DNA of 25,624 bases from the IMG/VR virus record IMGVR_UViG_3300035162_002004, positions 1-25,624 of that record; one strand, given 5' to 3'. The position numbers were made by a program, and so were the translations under genes. Positions 15,565 through 22,971 of the stretch are shown here, in pieces. The DNA comes from a virus. The first letter of the stretch is position 1, and every line of letters starts with the position of its first letter. The notes below the pieces were generated by a model. That model searched no databases, was not told the origin of the DNA, and worked only from the letters and a program-made list of their open reading frames with translations.

Positions 15565-17844
15565 CTATTGCAAATTGCCTTTAAGCTCTCTAGTTGCTGT
15601 AGTGTTCTTTTTAAATTCGTCTTTTAACTCGTCTATCTTAGTACTTAGCTTATCCCACCAACTATCACCCTCTGCTTCTGGAGTAGTTGTTGATCCGCTA
15701 GGATCTGATGATGTTGTTGATCCGCTGGTGTCTGGTGCTGTTACTGGTACTGTTACTTCTGGATTAGATGTAGTTGTACTTGGTTCTGAAGCTGTTGGGC
15801 CTGCCGCTAACTTATTTTTAACCCAGTCTGGGGTCCAGCTAGGTAATGACTTTAATAGCCAGGCTTTAATATTTTCCCAATTAAATATACTCGAAATGCC
15901 TGCTACTATAGTGTTAAACTTCTTACTAATACTTTTACCTAGTTCAGATGCGCTAAATTTGTCTTTGATTCCTTCCCAATCAAACACTGAAGCAATACCT
16001 GCAAATAGCAAAGTAGCTATTTTAACCCAAGGATTTAACGTGGCTAACATTTTAACTATTAACGTAGTAATTCCTAATCCAATAGCTACCCATCCTAAGT
16101 TTTCAAATATTGAGCTAAACGCACTACTCAGTAATGGCTTTATTGTATCTATGAATAACTTTTTAGGATCAGTGAATAACTTTTCAAAGAACTCTACAAT
16201 AGCAGGTTTGTATTTTGTCCACAGATCACTAAGTGTTGAAAACATACTTGACATTGTTGATATTATGCCGCCTTCACGTTGACCGCCTCGAGAGCCGCCT
16301 GGTTCGTTTGGTATTTTTTCGCCCATAAACAAATCAGTTATAGATGCTATGAATTTAGTAACTCCATTTTTCATCATAGTTAAGCCATCACCCTTTAGCC
16401 ATTCCCATGTTTTTGTAATAGATGGTAATACGTTGTCTGTAAATTCTGTAGATAATTTATCAAACATAGTTTTAGCTTCTTCACCTGACGGAATTAGATT
16501 AGCAATCATATCGCTTGCATCTTTAAAGATTCCACTGTCAACAAACGCGGCTTGTATTTTGCCTTGAATAGTTGCAACTGTTTCAGCAAAGGTCATTAGT
16601 TTTGCGGTAAGTGCATCACGTGCGCCTTGTTCTTTATCTGTGGCACCTTCTTGTGTTGTTTGTGCTCTTTGAAGTTGACCAGTCACCTGAAGGTATTCTG
16701 CCGCACTTCCGCCTGCCGCCATTGCGGCTTGTACACCAGCATCGCCCAGTGTTTTGGCAAATTTCATACCGTCCTTGCCAACATTTACAGCAAACTCCGC
16801 GGCTTGTTCAGCCGTCATATTCTGTATGTTTTGTGCTTGTGTTCTAAACGTTTCGTTGTTGGCCATTAACTGTTGTGTAAGTGGATCGTTAGCAACTCCG
16901 TCAGCCATATCTAATAGTGCGGCTTCAAGTTGTGGAGATGTTGCAGACAGTGACTGTAAATTGAGGGCAAACTGTTCACCGTGTTTATTAATAGCCATTT
17001 GTCTACGAATGTCTAAATTCTTTGACTTCATTTCTGCTTCTAAATCTTTACGACTCTTACCAGTAAGTCTAGATATTTTATCTAGTTCGCTTGAATATTT
17101 TAATGAACCATCAATTAATTGTTTATTGGTCATGTTCGATCTGCGACCTGACACTTGCATCATTTCGCTGTAGCTAAGAAAGTTTTCGTTTAGGTCTTGG
17201 CTTGTGAAACCTAATTCCATCATTCGTTGCCCAATTGGACTTTGTCTTAATTCTTTTGACAACCCTGCAAATCGTTTGGCACCATCTTGTACAGTGCCGC
17301 CGAAGATACGCATTCCTACAGTGTTTTCTGCTATCAGCGCCGCAAAGTCTCTTTGTGGTATTGCCGCCTCACCTGCAATTTTAGTTAACTCAAACATATT
17401 ATTACCAAAGCCGGCACCAATAGTTGATAACTCTCTAAATGTTCCTGCTTGTTGATCAAGTACATTAGTTAACGAAGCAAGTCCAGGAATTGGAAGGTGT
17501 TGAGCAAAATCTGTTAGTTGTTGTCCGCCAAATGCTAGTTCTTTTGCTAAACCTGGCAGTGTACCAACTACTGCACCAATGCCTGCTAATAGTCCGTTAA
17601 GTGCTCCGCCTATTACGCCTGTTAATGCGCCGCCAAAGGCTTTAACAGCACCTGTTGATTCTTTAGTTGCGGCAGTGTTTTTCTTTTTAGATTCAGTGTT
17701 TTTCTTATCACCATTGTCAGTTGGTGATTGAGGGACGCCTTTCCCTGCAAGAAGTTTAGCAATTTCTTTAAGCGTAGATTCAGAAGCCGCATTATTAGCA
17801 GTAATTTCTCCTAATCCAGGAATATCTATTTTTACGTCGGCCAT
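15565..17844 (-). CDS. Tail tape measure protein
   Basis: 759 residues; ATG at 17844 with only a weak ribosome site (GAGT). The pattern fits a tape measure: a Lys/Asn/Thr-rich N-terminal stretch (~45-65), a Gly/Ala-rich hydrophobic segment (~68-105), a long helical middle (~110-440), a second hydrophobic region (~570-620, GWVAIGLGITTLIVKML... and LLFAGIASVF), a Ser/Thr/Pro linker and a charged helical end. A short repeat FDWEGIKDKF / FNWENIKAWL follows the second hydrophobic part. It would line the tail tube and set its length, as gp29 does in T4. It stands next to, and divergent from, a gp26-like gene with a chaperone-type frameshift, which strengthens the call. A 14-bp direct repeat (15686-15699 and 15713-15726) lies in the Ser/Thr linker codons. 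Confidence 0.85.
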   Translation of the reverse strand: MADVKIDIPGLGEITANNAASESTLKEIAKLLAGKGVPQSPTDNGDKKNTESKKKNTAATKESTGAVKAFGGALTGVIGGALNGLLAGIGAVVGTLPGLAKELAFGGQQLTDFAQHLPIPGLASLTNVLDQQAGTFRELSTIGAGFGNNMFELTKIAGEAAIPQRDFAALIAENTVGMRIFGGTVQDGAKRFAGLSKELRQSPIGQRMMELGFTSQDLNENFLSYSEMMQVSGRRSNMTNKQLIDGSLKYSSELDKISRLTGKSRKDLEAEMKSKNLDIRRQMAINKHGEQFALNLQSLSATSPQLEAALLDMADGVANDPLTQQLMANNETFRTQAQNIQNMTAEQAAEFAVNVGKDGMKFAKTLGDAGVQAAMAAGGSAAEYLQVTGQLQRAQTTQEGATDKEQGARDALTAKLMTFAETVATIQGKIQAAFVDSGIFKDASDMIANLIPSGEEAKTMFDKLSTEFTDNVLPSITKTWEWLKGDGLTMMKNGVTKFIASITDLFMGEKIPNEPGGSRGGQREGGIISTMSSMFSTLSDLWTKYKPAIVEFFEKLFTDPKKLFIDTIKPLLSSAFSSIFENLGWVAIGLGITTLIVKMLATLNPWVKIATLLFAGIASVFDWEGIKDKFSASELGKSISKKFNTIVAGISSIFNWENIKAWLLKSLPSWTPDWVKNKLAAGPTASEPSTTTSNPEVTVPVTAPDTSGSTTSSDPSGSTTTPEAEGDSWWDKLSTKIDELKDEFKKNTTATRELKGNLQ

Positions 17845-17871
17845 ATATTAAGTACTCACATTATCGGTAGC

Positions 17872-17879
17872 CATAAATA
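17872..17879 (+). promoter_or_regulatory. Candidate late promoter (CATAAATA) for the gp26-like gene
   Basis: Plus-strand CATAAATA lies 44 nt upstream of the ATG at 17923, in the 78-bp divergent gap between the tape measure and gp26-like genes. One change from the T4 late consensus. The same variant recurs before the gene at 19910. On the opposite strand GCTAAATA (17902-17909) could weakly serve the tape measure gene. Confidence 0.5.
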
Positions 17880-17922
17880 TATACGAGCTACACTACAATA
17901 GTATTTAGCAGGAGATATAAAC

Positions 17923-18849
17923 ATGGTAGATAATAACTTCCCACAAAACATGGGACAACCGGGTATTCCGATGGGACAACCCGTACAACCAGCTGGAAAT
18001 CCGCTGGCAAAACACTTACGACAACCTAAGATTTACATCAAATTGCCAAGTAACGGTGAGTACTGGCCACAAGCGGCATTGAAAAAAGTAGAAAATGGTG
18101 AGTATCCAGTATATGCGATGACAGCCAAAGATGAAATTACAATGAAGACTCCAGATGCGTTATTAAATGGGCAAGCAACTGTTGATGTGATTCAAAGTTG
18201 TTTTCCTAATGTCATTGATGCTTGGCAGTGTCCATCGATTGACCTTGATGCAATTTTAGTTGCAATTAGAATGGCAAGTTACGGCGAAGCAATTGATATG
18301 TCAGCAATGGTTCCACAAACAGAAATTACTAAGGACTTTCAACTCGATCTACAGACAATCCTTGACAATTTAACTAACACAGTATACGAAGATACATTTT
18401 CAATTCCTGGATTCAGAGTTCAAATTGTACCTATTACATATAGACATGCAACTCAACAAGCTATCAAGGCTTTTGAAGAACAGCGTATCTTTGCTACAGT
18501 TAACGATGATGGGCTTACTGAAGAGGTAAAATTAGAACGTTTTTCAAAGAGTTTCAGTAAACTAACTGATATTAATATCAATGTAGTTGTTAATAGCGTA
18601 GTTGCCATTCAGCCAGAAGGTGATGAGGTTGCAGTAACTAACAAAAATCATCTAAGAGAATTTATTGAAGGTGCAGAAGCTGGTGTGTTTAATGCTATAC
18701 AAGCACATATTGCAAAGCAAAAAGATAATTTCCAGCAAAAGCCTATTAAGATGGAAGCTACTGCTGAGGAGATGGAAGCAGGTGCTCCGGCAACTTATGA
18801 TCTTCCGATTACATTTGATCAATCAAATTTTTTCGGCTCCGGATCTTAA
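17923..18849 (+). CDS. gp26: gp26-like baseplate/tail assembly protein (0-frame product)
   Basis: 308 residues with AGGAG 12 nt before the ATG. After a Pro/Gln/Gly-rich N-terminus, residues ~30-75 read QPKIYIKLPSNGEYWP...AKDEITMKTPDALLNG and ~80-125 read VIQSCFPNVIDAWQCPSIDLDAILVAIRMASYGE, the signature of the T4 gp26-type base plate protein family. A VPITYRHATQQAIKAFEEQR segment and a helical C-terminal half follow. It is one of two plus-strand transcription units in the window and lies back to back with the tape measure gene. Its last codons contain the slippery heptamer described separately, so two products, 308 and about 380 residues, are predicted. That pattern suggests a tail assembly chaperone acting on the tape measure protein. 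Confidence 0.8.
   Translation: MVDNNFPQNMGQPGIPMGQPVQPAGNPLAKHLRQPKIYIKLPSNGEYWPQAALKKVENGEYPVYAMTAKDEITMKTPDALLNGQATVDVIQSCFPNVIDAWQCPSIDLDAILVAIRMASYGEAIDMSAMVPQTEITKDFQLDLQTILDNLTNTVYEDTFSIPGFRVQIVPITYRHATQQAIKAFEEQRIFATVNDDGLTEEVKLERFSKSFSKLTDININVVVNSVVAIQPEGDEVAVTNKNHLREFIEGAEAGVFNAIQAHIAKQKDNFQQKPIKMEATAEEMEAGAPATYDLPITFDQSNFFGSGS
18825..18831 (+). promoter_or_regulatory. Programmed -1 ribosomal frameshift site (A AAT TTT)
   Basis: The heptamer A AAT TTT is in the X XXY YYZ register with respect to the gp26-like frame (AAT begins at 18826). It lies six codons before that frame's stop at 18847. The -1 frame has a TGA only four codons upstream and is then open for 77 codons to a TAA at 19062-19064. 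Thirteen nt downstream, CTTAAC (18845-18850) can pair with GTTAAG (18879-18884) and CTCG (18858-18861) with CGAG (18875-18878), giving a bulged stem-loop that could stimulate shifting. The 0-frame stop codon lies inside this stem. Confidence 0.8.
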
Positions 18850-19064
18850 CATGGCCCCTCGATAAAATCCTATCCGAGGTTAAGGTCCTAGAAGGTGATG
18901 TTAAAGAAATAAAATCAGGCTTATTGAAAATAACCTGGTGGATGCGTGGAGGTATTACTCTAGCAGAAGCATATTATCTGACAGTCGAAGACAGAGAATT
19001 AATCAACGATATCATTACAGAGAATTTAGAAACTGCTAAAAAGATTAATCAACCTTTTTGGTAA
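18831..19064 (+). CDS. Frameshift-dependent C-terminal extension of the gp26-like protein (tail assembly chaperone, GT-type; possibly gp51 equivalent)
   Basis: 77 codons in the -1 frame with no ATG, GTG or TTG near the beginning; the first ATG is roughly halfway in and lacks a ribosome site, so independent initiation is unlikely. The coding is well formed: LTWPLDKILSEVKVLEGDVK, then ITWWMRGGITLAEAYYLTVEDRELINDII and a helical end, finishing INQPFW. A helical extension with an 'x-G-x-(T/S)-LAE-x-Y-x-L' core after a tail protein is reminiscent of lambda T-type chaperone tails. In T4 gene 51 follows gene 26, so this could be a short gp51 counterpart, but T4 gp51 is far longer and I do not claim homology. 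Only the fusion protein would carry this domain. Confidence 0.75.
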   Translation, partial: FRLRILTWPLDKILSEVKVLEGDVKEIKSGLLKITWWMRGGITLAEAYYLTVEDRELINDIITENLETAKKINQPFW

Positions 19065-19910
19065 TTAGAGTTCTTCGCCGCCTTTGTAAACTGTATACCC
19101 GGCTTTCTTAACTGCCGCAATTTCTTTGTTTACATTTGGTGCTTTTTTACCCTTAGGCGCTTTTGCTTTTGCTTGTGTAGCATTATCTGCACTACTTGAG
19201 TCTGGTGCATCAGCATAAGCACTTTTTTCAGCACCCTTACCAGCGTTTGCGGCCATACCTTGTTGTACAAACTTCTTAATAGCTTTCATTACCATAGTTT
19301 TATCAAGTACTGCATCAGCTTCCATAATTGAGGCTTCACTATACATACTTGCGCCTAACTTTGTAAACTTTCCAGCTTTACTACGTCCTACAGTAACTTT
19401 ACTTGGATCAACGATTGGTTCACCGGCTCCAGTTTTACCGATACCAGTGTCTTGAGGAGTAACTCGTTGCTTTAATGCCTTAGCCGCACTAGCTACTTTA
19501 CTAGCACCACTCTTTGCTACGCCTGCAACAGCTTTTGAACCTGCCGCAACTGCACCGCCTGCTACTGCCGCGCCTTTAGCTACTTTTTTACCAGCTTTAG
19601 CGGCTTTCCTGCTAAAACTTGGATCTGAATTAATATAAGCCATTACAGCTTTTGGTGAACTAACAAAGCCTTTGTTAACTAAAAATTTACCTAGTGCTTG
19701 TGCTGTCATTTTTCCAGTTGGAGAGTTCTTTGAAATAGCATAAAAGTCTTTAAAAATGTTTTTTGCTTCACGTTCAACCTCTACATCTAACTGTGCGGCT
19801 TTACCACTAGCTGTGTTCTTGCCCAATGTACGTTTTGCAAATCGCAATGGTCCTTCGTCAACTGATGTGTCAATTTTTTTAGATTCAGTTAATATGTCAA
19901 ATACTTTCAT
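19065..19910 (-). CDS. Putative internal head protein with capsid-targeting sequence
   Basis: 281 residues; CAGGAGCG ribosome site and a CATAAATA motif precede the ATG at 19910. The N-terminus MKVFDILTE-S resembles the short capsid-targeting sequence of T4 internal proteins (MKTYQEFIAE-A), with L-T-E at 7-9 as a gp21-type cut site. A second candidate, I-M-E, is at 195-197. Residues ~101-150 are a histone-H1-like Lys/Ala-rich run (RKAAKAGKKVAKGAAVAGG...), and a second Ala/Lys/Ser-rich run covers ~218-258. Strongly basic and low in complexity, it could bind DNA inside the head and be ejected with it. The stop is directly after the end of the plus-strand frameshift ORF, so the two genes converge. 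Alternative: another basic structural protein. Confidence 0.7.
   Translation of the reverse strand: MKVFDILTESKKIDTSVDEGPLRFAKRTLGKNTASGKAAQLDVEVEREAKNIFKDFYAISKNSPTGKMTAQALGKFLVNKGFVSSPKAVMAYINSDPSFSRKAAKAGKKVAKGAAVAGGAVAAGSKAVAGVAKSGASKVASAAKALKQRVTPQDTGIGKTGAGEPIVDPSKVTVGRSKAGKFTKLGASMYSEASIMEADAVLDKTMVMKAIKKFVQQGMAANAGKGAEKSAYADAPDSSSADNATQAKAKAPKGKKAPNVNKEIAAVKKAGYTVYKGGEEL
19884..19910 (-). other. Capsid-targeting-like N-terminal peptide (MKVFDILTE)
   Basis: Nine codons from the start end in Leu-Thr-Glu. T4 internal proteins begin MKTYQEFIAE and are cut after the Glu by gp21. The matches are MK at the start, an aromatic residue at position 4, a hydrophobic residue before x-E, and similar length. 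Confidence 0.5.
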
Positions 19911-19931
19911 GTGTTCGCTCCTGATTATTAA

Positions 19932-19939
19932 TATTTATG
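19932..19939 (-). promoter_or_regulatory. Candidate late promoter (CATAAATA) of the internal-protein gene
   Basis: Minus-strand CATAAATA begins 29 nt upstream of the ATG at 19910 and is followed by an AT-rich spacer and a good ribosome site. Same variant as at 17872. Late expression fits a virion protein. Confidence 0.6.
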
Positions 19940-20090
19940 CTTTCCAAACAATTATCATCGTTAAACGAGTATCATCAATAAGAATAATTAAAGTTTGCTT
20001 TAATAATATATTTATTGTTTATGCGTTAACTTCGTTAACACAAGTTATCGCTAACGCTCAAACTACATATACTTCGTATAAGTTAAATGA

Positions 20091-20306
20091 TTAATATGAT
20101 ATTATAATAGCATTATTACGAATGTAATAATGTTTTAACTTCATGTAGATTGTTTTAGTCAGACGGAACCTGTTACGGCCCCGTCGTCTTTGAAGAAAAA
20201 CTTCATGTGAGTTCGTCACAGCCAAGACATTGGAAATAGGTATTTGTTTATACACAAGTTTGATGGGCTCTGATCTTTCCCAACCTACATCGACATTATG
20301 TAACAT
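20091..20306 (-). CDS. Doubtful small basic ORF
   Basis: 71 residues from an ATG at 20306 without a recognisable ribosome site. The sequence (PIKLVYKQIPISNVLAVTNSHEVFLQRRRGRNRFRLTKTIYMKLKHYY) has a plausible alternation of hydrophobic and charged residues and a basic centre, but no family is recognised. It ends in very AT-rich DNA (the codons for IRNNAIIISY), and the gene density around it is low. It could be chance or a remnant. Confidence 0.25.
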   Translation of the reverse strand: MLHNVDVGWERSEPIKLVYKQIPISNVLAVTNSHEVFLQRRRGRNRFRLTKTIYMKLKHYYIRNNAIIISY

Positions 20307-20337
20307 AAAGGATACATTAAGCTAGTTAATGCAATCT

Positions 20338-20526
20338 CTATAGTACAATATTCCCTCGCTTCGTTCCTGGTGCTAAAGGGTTTTTACAAACTATGTTGTG
20401 TTTTTCAACTGCCAACAAGCAATCTATATCAACCAGTGAGCCCAATTTGTTTGGTGGCTTCCTACCTCTGGGTAGTCGATCAATATGTACGTGTGCTTCT
20501 ATACGAGAGCTTTTTCCACAGCGGTA
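20338..20526 (-). pseudogene. Orphan coding-like frame without a start codon (gene remnant?)
   Basis: 62 sense codons bounded by TAA (20527-20529) and a TAG stop (20338-20340). It reads HVHIDRLPRGRKPPNKLG, then SLVDIDCLLAVEKHNIVCKNPLAPGTKRGN, with a residue balance more like real protein than the AT-rich surroundings. There is no ATG, GTG or TTG before codon 28. A neighbouring frame (LAGQFSNTAVEKALV, then a stop) leads in from just after the GIY-YIG gene, which would fit a frameshifted remnant. No family recognised. Confidence 0.3.
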
Positions 20527-20548
20527 TTACTAAACTGGCCCGCCAACC

Positions 20549-20986
20549 TTATGTGTTGGAATGTTTTGCCTGTAAGTGTTCTTTAAGAATTTTTGATCCG
20601 CCAACTCTAACATTAATAATACCATTGTAGTATTGATCTGTTTCGAGTACTCTGCGTTCAAACTGCTCTCGTGCCTCTAAGTAACTTGCTATGCCTCTGC
20701 TAGGACAAATATGAATAATTTCTCTTATAAAATTATCTTCGCCTAACTCTAAAACGTCTGCATTAAGTCTGTCACTGGAACCGTAATAGGTTTGCCAATC
20801 ACTTTCTTTAGTGCTACGTCTTTTGTTTTTTTTGCCTTTGAGTGGTTGTTTTGTTACTTTAAATTTTGCTAGTTTTTTGCCTACGTACATCATGCCATTG
20901 GATTTATTTGTTATCAAGTATACAAAAGCTTCACAACCTTCTGGTAGTTCGTCTATTGTGTTACCCTGATAAGTCCATTGCATCAA
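20549..20986 (-). CDS. GIY-YIG nuclease-like protein
   Basis: 145 residues using the ATG at 20986, where the protein begins MQWTYQGNTIDELPEG. The open frame extends further upstream, but only via a TTG at 21067 overlapping the previous gene, so I prefer the internal ATG. Residues ~20-36 read FVYLITNKSNGMMYVGKK, the two beta strands of a GIY-YIG fold (VYLIT / YVG). Downstream are Lys/Arg-rich segments, EREAR-like helix residues (SYLEAREQFERRVLETDQYYNGIINVRVGG) and a candidate catalytic Glu and final Asn. Free-standing GIY-YIG proteins in T4-like phages are often homing nucleases (the Seg type). It lies beside gp46 rather than inside it, with no intron seen. Confidence 0.75.
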   Translation of the reverse strand: MMQWTYQGNTIDELPEGCEAFVYLITNKSNGMMYVGKKLAKFKVTKQPLKGKKNKRRSTKESDWQTYYGSSDRLNADVLELGEDNFIREIIHICPSRGIASYLEAREQFERRVLETDQYYNGIINVRVGGSKILKEHLQAKHSNT

Positions 20987-21014
20987 GTACTTACCGTTGC
21001 CTGTGTTATTATGC

Positions 21015-21203
21015 CTAAGTCTTGGAATTATGCTTGTCGTGTATCTCATCCATACGAAGTTTGGCAAGAGAGCGTATCTCTCTTAACCATCTTCTTGACT
21101 CTCTATGAGTCCGTACAGAGTTTCTTGCCTCAAACTTTTCGTTTGCCTTAAAATAAGCCATATAAGCCTTAGTTAATTTGTCGTGTGTATCGTCGTCATT
21201 CAT
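21015..21203 (-). CDS. Small conserved-looking phage protein after gp46
   Basis: 62 residues; its ATG at 21203 overlaps the last 8 bases of gp46, which suggests translational coupling. Charged and helical: KLTKAYMAYFKANEKFEARNSVRTHRESRRWLREIRSLAKLRMDEI. The 'Y-F-x-x-NEKFE...SVRTH...R..LR.I..LAK.R' pattern is one I associate with short uncharacterised proteins in T4-like phages. No catalytic motif; perhaps a regulatory or DNA-associated helper. Confidence 0.65.
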   Translation of the reverse strand: MNDDDTHDKLTKAYMAYFKANEKFEARNSVRTHRESRRWLREIRSLAKLRMDEIHDKHNSKT

Positions 21204-22971
21204 TGTGTACTTCTACATCGTTCTCATAATTTGTAAATCCGTTTTCTTTGATTACTTTAAGAACATGTGTAACTCTTCCTACTAATTCATCTTTGTGTGA
21301 GATAAGATAAACGTTTTTGTCACGTTCTCTCCCCATTTTCTTAAGAACACTGAGTGCATTTTCAACGCCTGCTGTGTCCATACCGCTATCAATCAGCTCG
21401 TCGATAAACAACAAGTTAATGTTTTGATATAGACTTTCCCAAACATCACGGAATGCAAAGCTCATACCAAGTATAAGTCTGTTACGTTCGCCTCTTGACA
21501 AGTTATCAAAGTCTAAATCTTGTCCTAGCTGTGTGATCTCAACGTTCAAATCGTTTTGGAATACAACTTGATGTGGTAATCCTAGCTTATCAAGATAGTT
21601 AGTAAGTCTGTTGTTTAAGTATGCTAAATTCTGATCAATAATCTTCTTACGAATAAAGCTATCTTTGTTAGTTAACAGTTTTAACAAGAAGTCTTGATGA
21701 TCTTTAAGACTTGTTAAGTCATTAACAACTGACCAATTAATTTCCTGCATAGCACTATTGTTTAGTTCGTCAATTTGTGCTTGATACGGATCAGCATCGT
21801 TTTCTTTACTAGATAATGCTTGCTTCAATCCATCAACATTTTGACGATGCTCGTATGCTTCCTTAGCAGTTTCGTAAAACGTAGTAGGTTTGCCGTTAAT
21901 GTCACCAATTTCTCCAAGTGCTACTGTTACGCTAGTAACCTTAGTTGCAATCTCTGCTTGATATGCAATAGCATCAGCAAGTTCTTTAGATTTACGCTCT
22001 GCAATCTCTGCTTTTTTATCTGCATGTAGTTCTTGACCACAGGTATAACACGTTGCATCATCTAAATTTACAATGTCTTGTTTTGCTTTTTCAACAGACT
22101 TATCAGCACGTACTAGTGCAGGTTCTAGTGTACTAAGTTCTTTTTTAAGACCCATTATAGCATTGTTATGTTCTGACCAATTTGATAATTTTTCATGCAG
22201 ATCTAGTTCAGTATCGATGTCTAAATGTTCTAGTTGATCAATTCCTGTTTGCAACTTAATGACGTCTTGATCTTTTTTAGCAATCCATGCACGTTGGGTA
22301 CGTTGTAAACTTTCAACAGTTCCGCCAATCTTTTCATTAGCACTTTGAATAGCATTAATCTTTATAGTTTCTTCTTGAATAGAATCTTTTGTTTGTCTTA
22401 CTCGCTCTTTAAGACTATCTGCCTTTTCACTCAATATAGTAATACCGAGTAACTGTTCAATAATGTCTTTTTGATCGTTAACTCGCATACTCAAGAAAGG
22501 TTCGGTGTATGTATTAAGTGCAACAATGTGTTTAAACATGTTGTGAGTCATTCCCAGCAAGTAACTAATTTCTTCTTGTGTTTTACGACTGTCGCCCTGT
22601 GACTCGTCTGACATTTCTTGCTCTTGACCATTAACAAAGAACCGTAACACATTAGGTGAACGACCTCGTTCAATTTTATACTGTTTGTTATCTTTCTCAA
22701 AAGATAGTGTAACAAGCATACCTTTGTTGTTAGTTTTATTAATTAGGTTGTTGCGCTTGATGTTTGTTAAAGCAAGGCCGTATAATGCATACGAAAGTGC
22801 GTTAATGATGGTAGTTTTACCAGTGCCATTACGACTTCCGCTGTCATCACCGCCTTGGTCTAAGTTTTCACCTAATACAAGTGTTAGCTGTTGCTTATCA
22901 AAAGAAACTGCCTGGGTTTGATTGCCCACACTCATAAAATTCTTAACTGTAAGATCTTTAAACTTTATCAT
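21196..22971 (-). CDS. gp46: Recombination endonuclease subunit, SMC/Rad50-like ATPase (T4 gp46)
   Basis: 591 residues. Walker A GSRNGTGKTT starts at residue 45, the zinc-hook CYTC is at 308-311 in the middle of a long coiled coil, the ABC signature LSRGER is at 491-496, and Walker B LLFIDELIDSG runs from about 520. This is the Rad50/SbcC arrangement. With gp47 it resects DNA ends to give 3' single strands for UvsX-driven recombination-dependent replication. The start ATG overlaps the gp47 stop by 4 nt (ATGA), so the subunits are coupled. Length and motif order are normal for the family. Confidence 0.97.
   Translation of the reverse strand: MIKFKDLTVKNFMSVGNQTQAVSFDKQQLTLVLGENLDQGGDDSGSRNGTGKTTIINALSYALYGLALTNIKRNNLINKTNNKGMLVTLSFEKDNKQYKIERGRSPNVLRFFVNGQEQEMSDESQGDSRKTQEEISYLLGMTHNMFKHIVALNTYTEPFLSMRVNDQKDIIEQLLGITILSEKADSLKERVRQTKDSIQEETIKINAIQSANEKIGGTVESLQRTQRAWIAKKDQDVIKLQTGIDQLEHLDIDTELDLHEKLSNWSEHNNAIMGLKKELSTLEPALVRADKSVEKAKQDIVNLDDATCYTCGQELHADKKAEIAERKSKELADAIAYQAEIATKVTSVTVALGEIGDINGKPTTFYETAKEAYEHRQNVDGLKQALSSKENDADPYQAQIDELNNSAMQEINWSVVNDLTSLKDHQDFLLKLLTNKDSFIRKKIIDQNLAYLNNRLTNYLDKLGLPHQVVFQNDLNVEITQLGQDLDFDNLSRGERNRLILGMSFAFRDVWESLYQNINLLFIDELIDSGMDTAGVENALSVLKKMGRERDKNVYLISHKDELVGRVTHVLKVIKENGFTNYENDVEVHNE

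Larger units (their letters stand above)
19940..20548. other. Long region without a convincing gene, rich in small inverted repeats
   Basis: No open frame here combines length, start codon and ribosome site. The left part (~19990-20135) is AT-rich with hairpins sharing a C-TTC-G loop: GTTAAC-TTC-GTTAAC (20025-20039) and TATAC-TTC-GTATA (20068-20080). There is also a longer GCGTTA...TAACGC pair (20023-20028 with 20052-20057) and CATTATTAC-GAAT-GTAATAATG (20111-20132) followed by TTTT. The right part contains two small minus-strand frames: 20091-20306 (71 residues, ATG but no ribosome site, basic) and 20338-20526 (62 codons, no start codon). I see no tRNA-like fold. It could be a regulatory or replication region, or decayed genes. 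Confidence 0.5.

Noticed and set aside
15539-16282. Plus-strand 247-residue open frame opposite the tape measure gene
   Set aside because: Hydrophobic shadow of the minus-strand gene, with no ribosome site; the minus frame has clear tape-measure features.
18665-18865. Plus-strand +1 frame overlapping the end of the gp26-like gene
   Set aside because: It is the third frame, not the -1 frame entered by the slippery site, and stops shortly after; a shadow.
20111-20136. Perfect 9-bp hairpin followed by TTTT as a plus-strand terminator
   Set aside because: The stem is nearly all A/T and no plus-strand gene ends nearby, so terminator function is not supported.
20370-20630. Plus-strand 86-residue frame in the gene-poor region
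   Set aside because: Overlaps the end of the GIY-YIG gene on the other strand, lacks a ribosome site and has Cys/Leu/Tyr-heavy composition typical of chance frames.
20986-21067. Longer N-terminus for the GIY-YIG protein using a TTG at 21067
   Set aside because: It would overlap the preceding small gene by 53 bp with no ribosome site, while the internal ATG gives a natural start just before the conserved domain.
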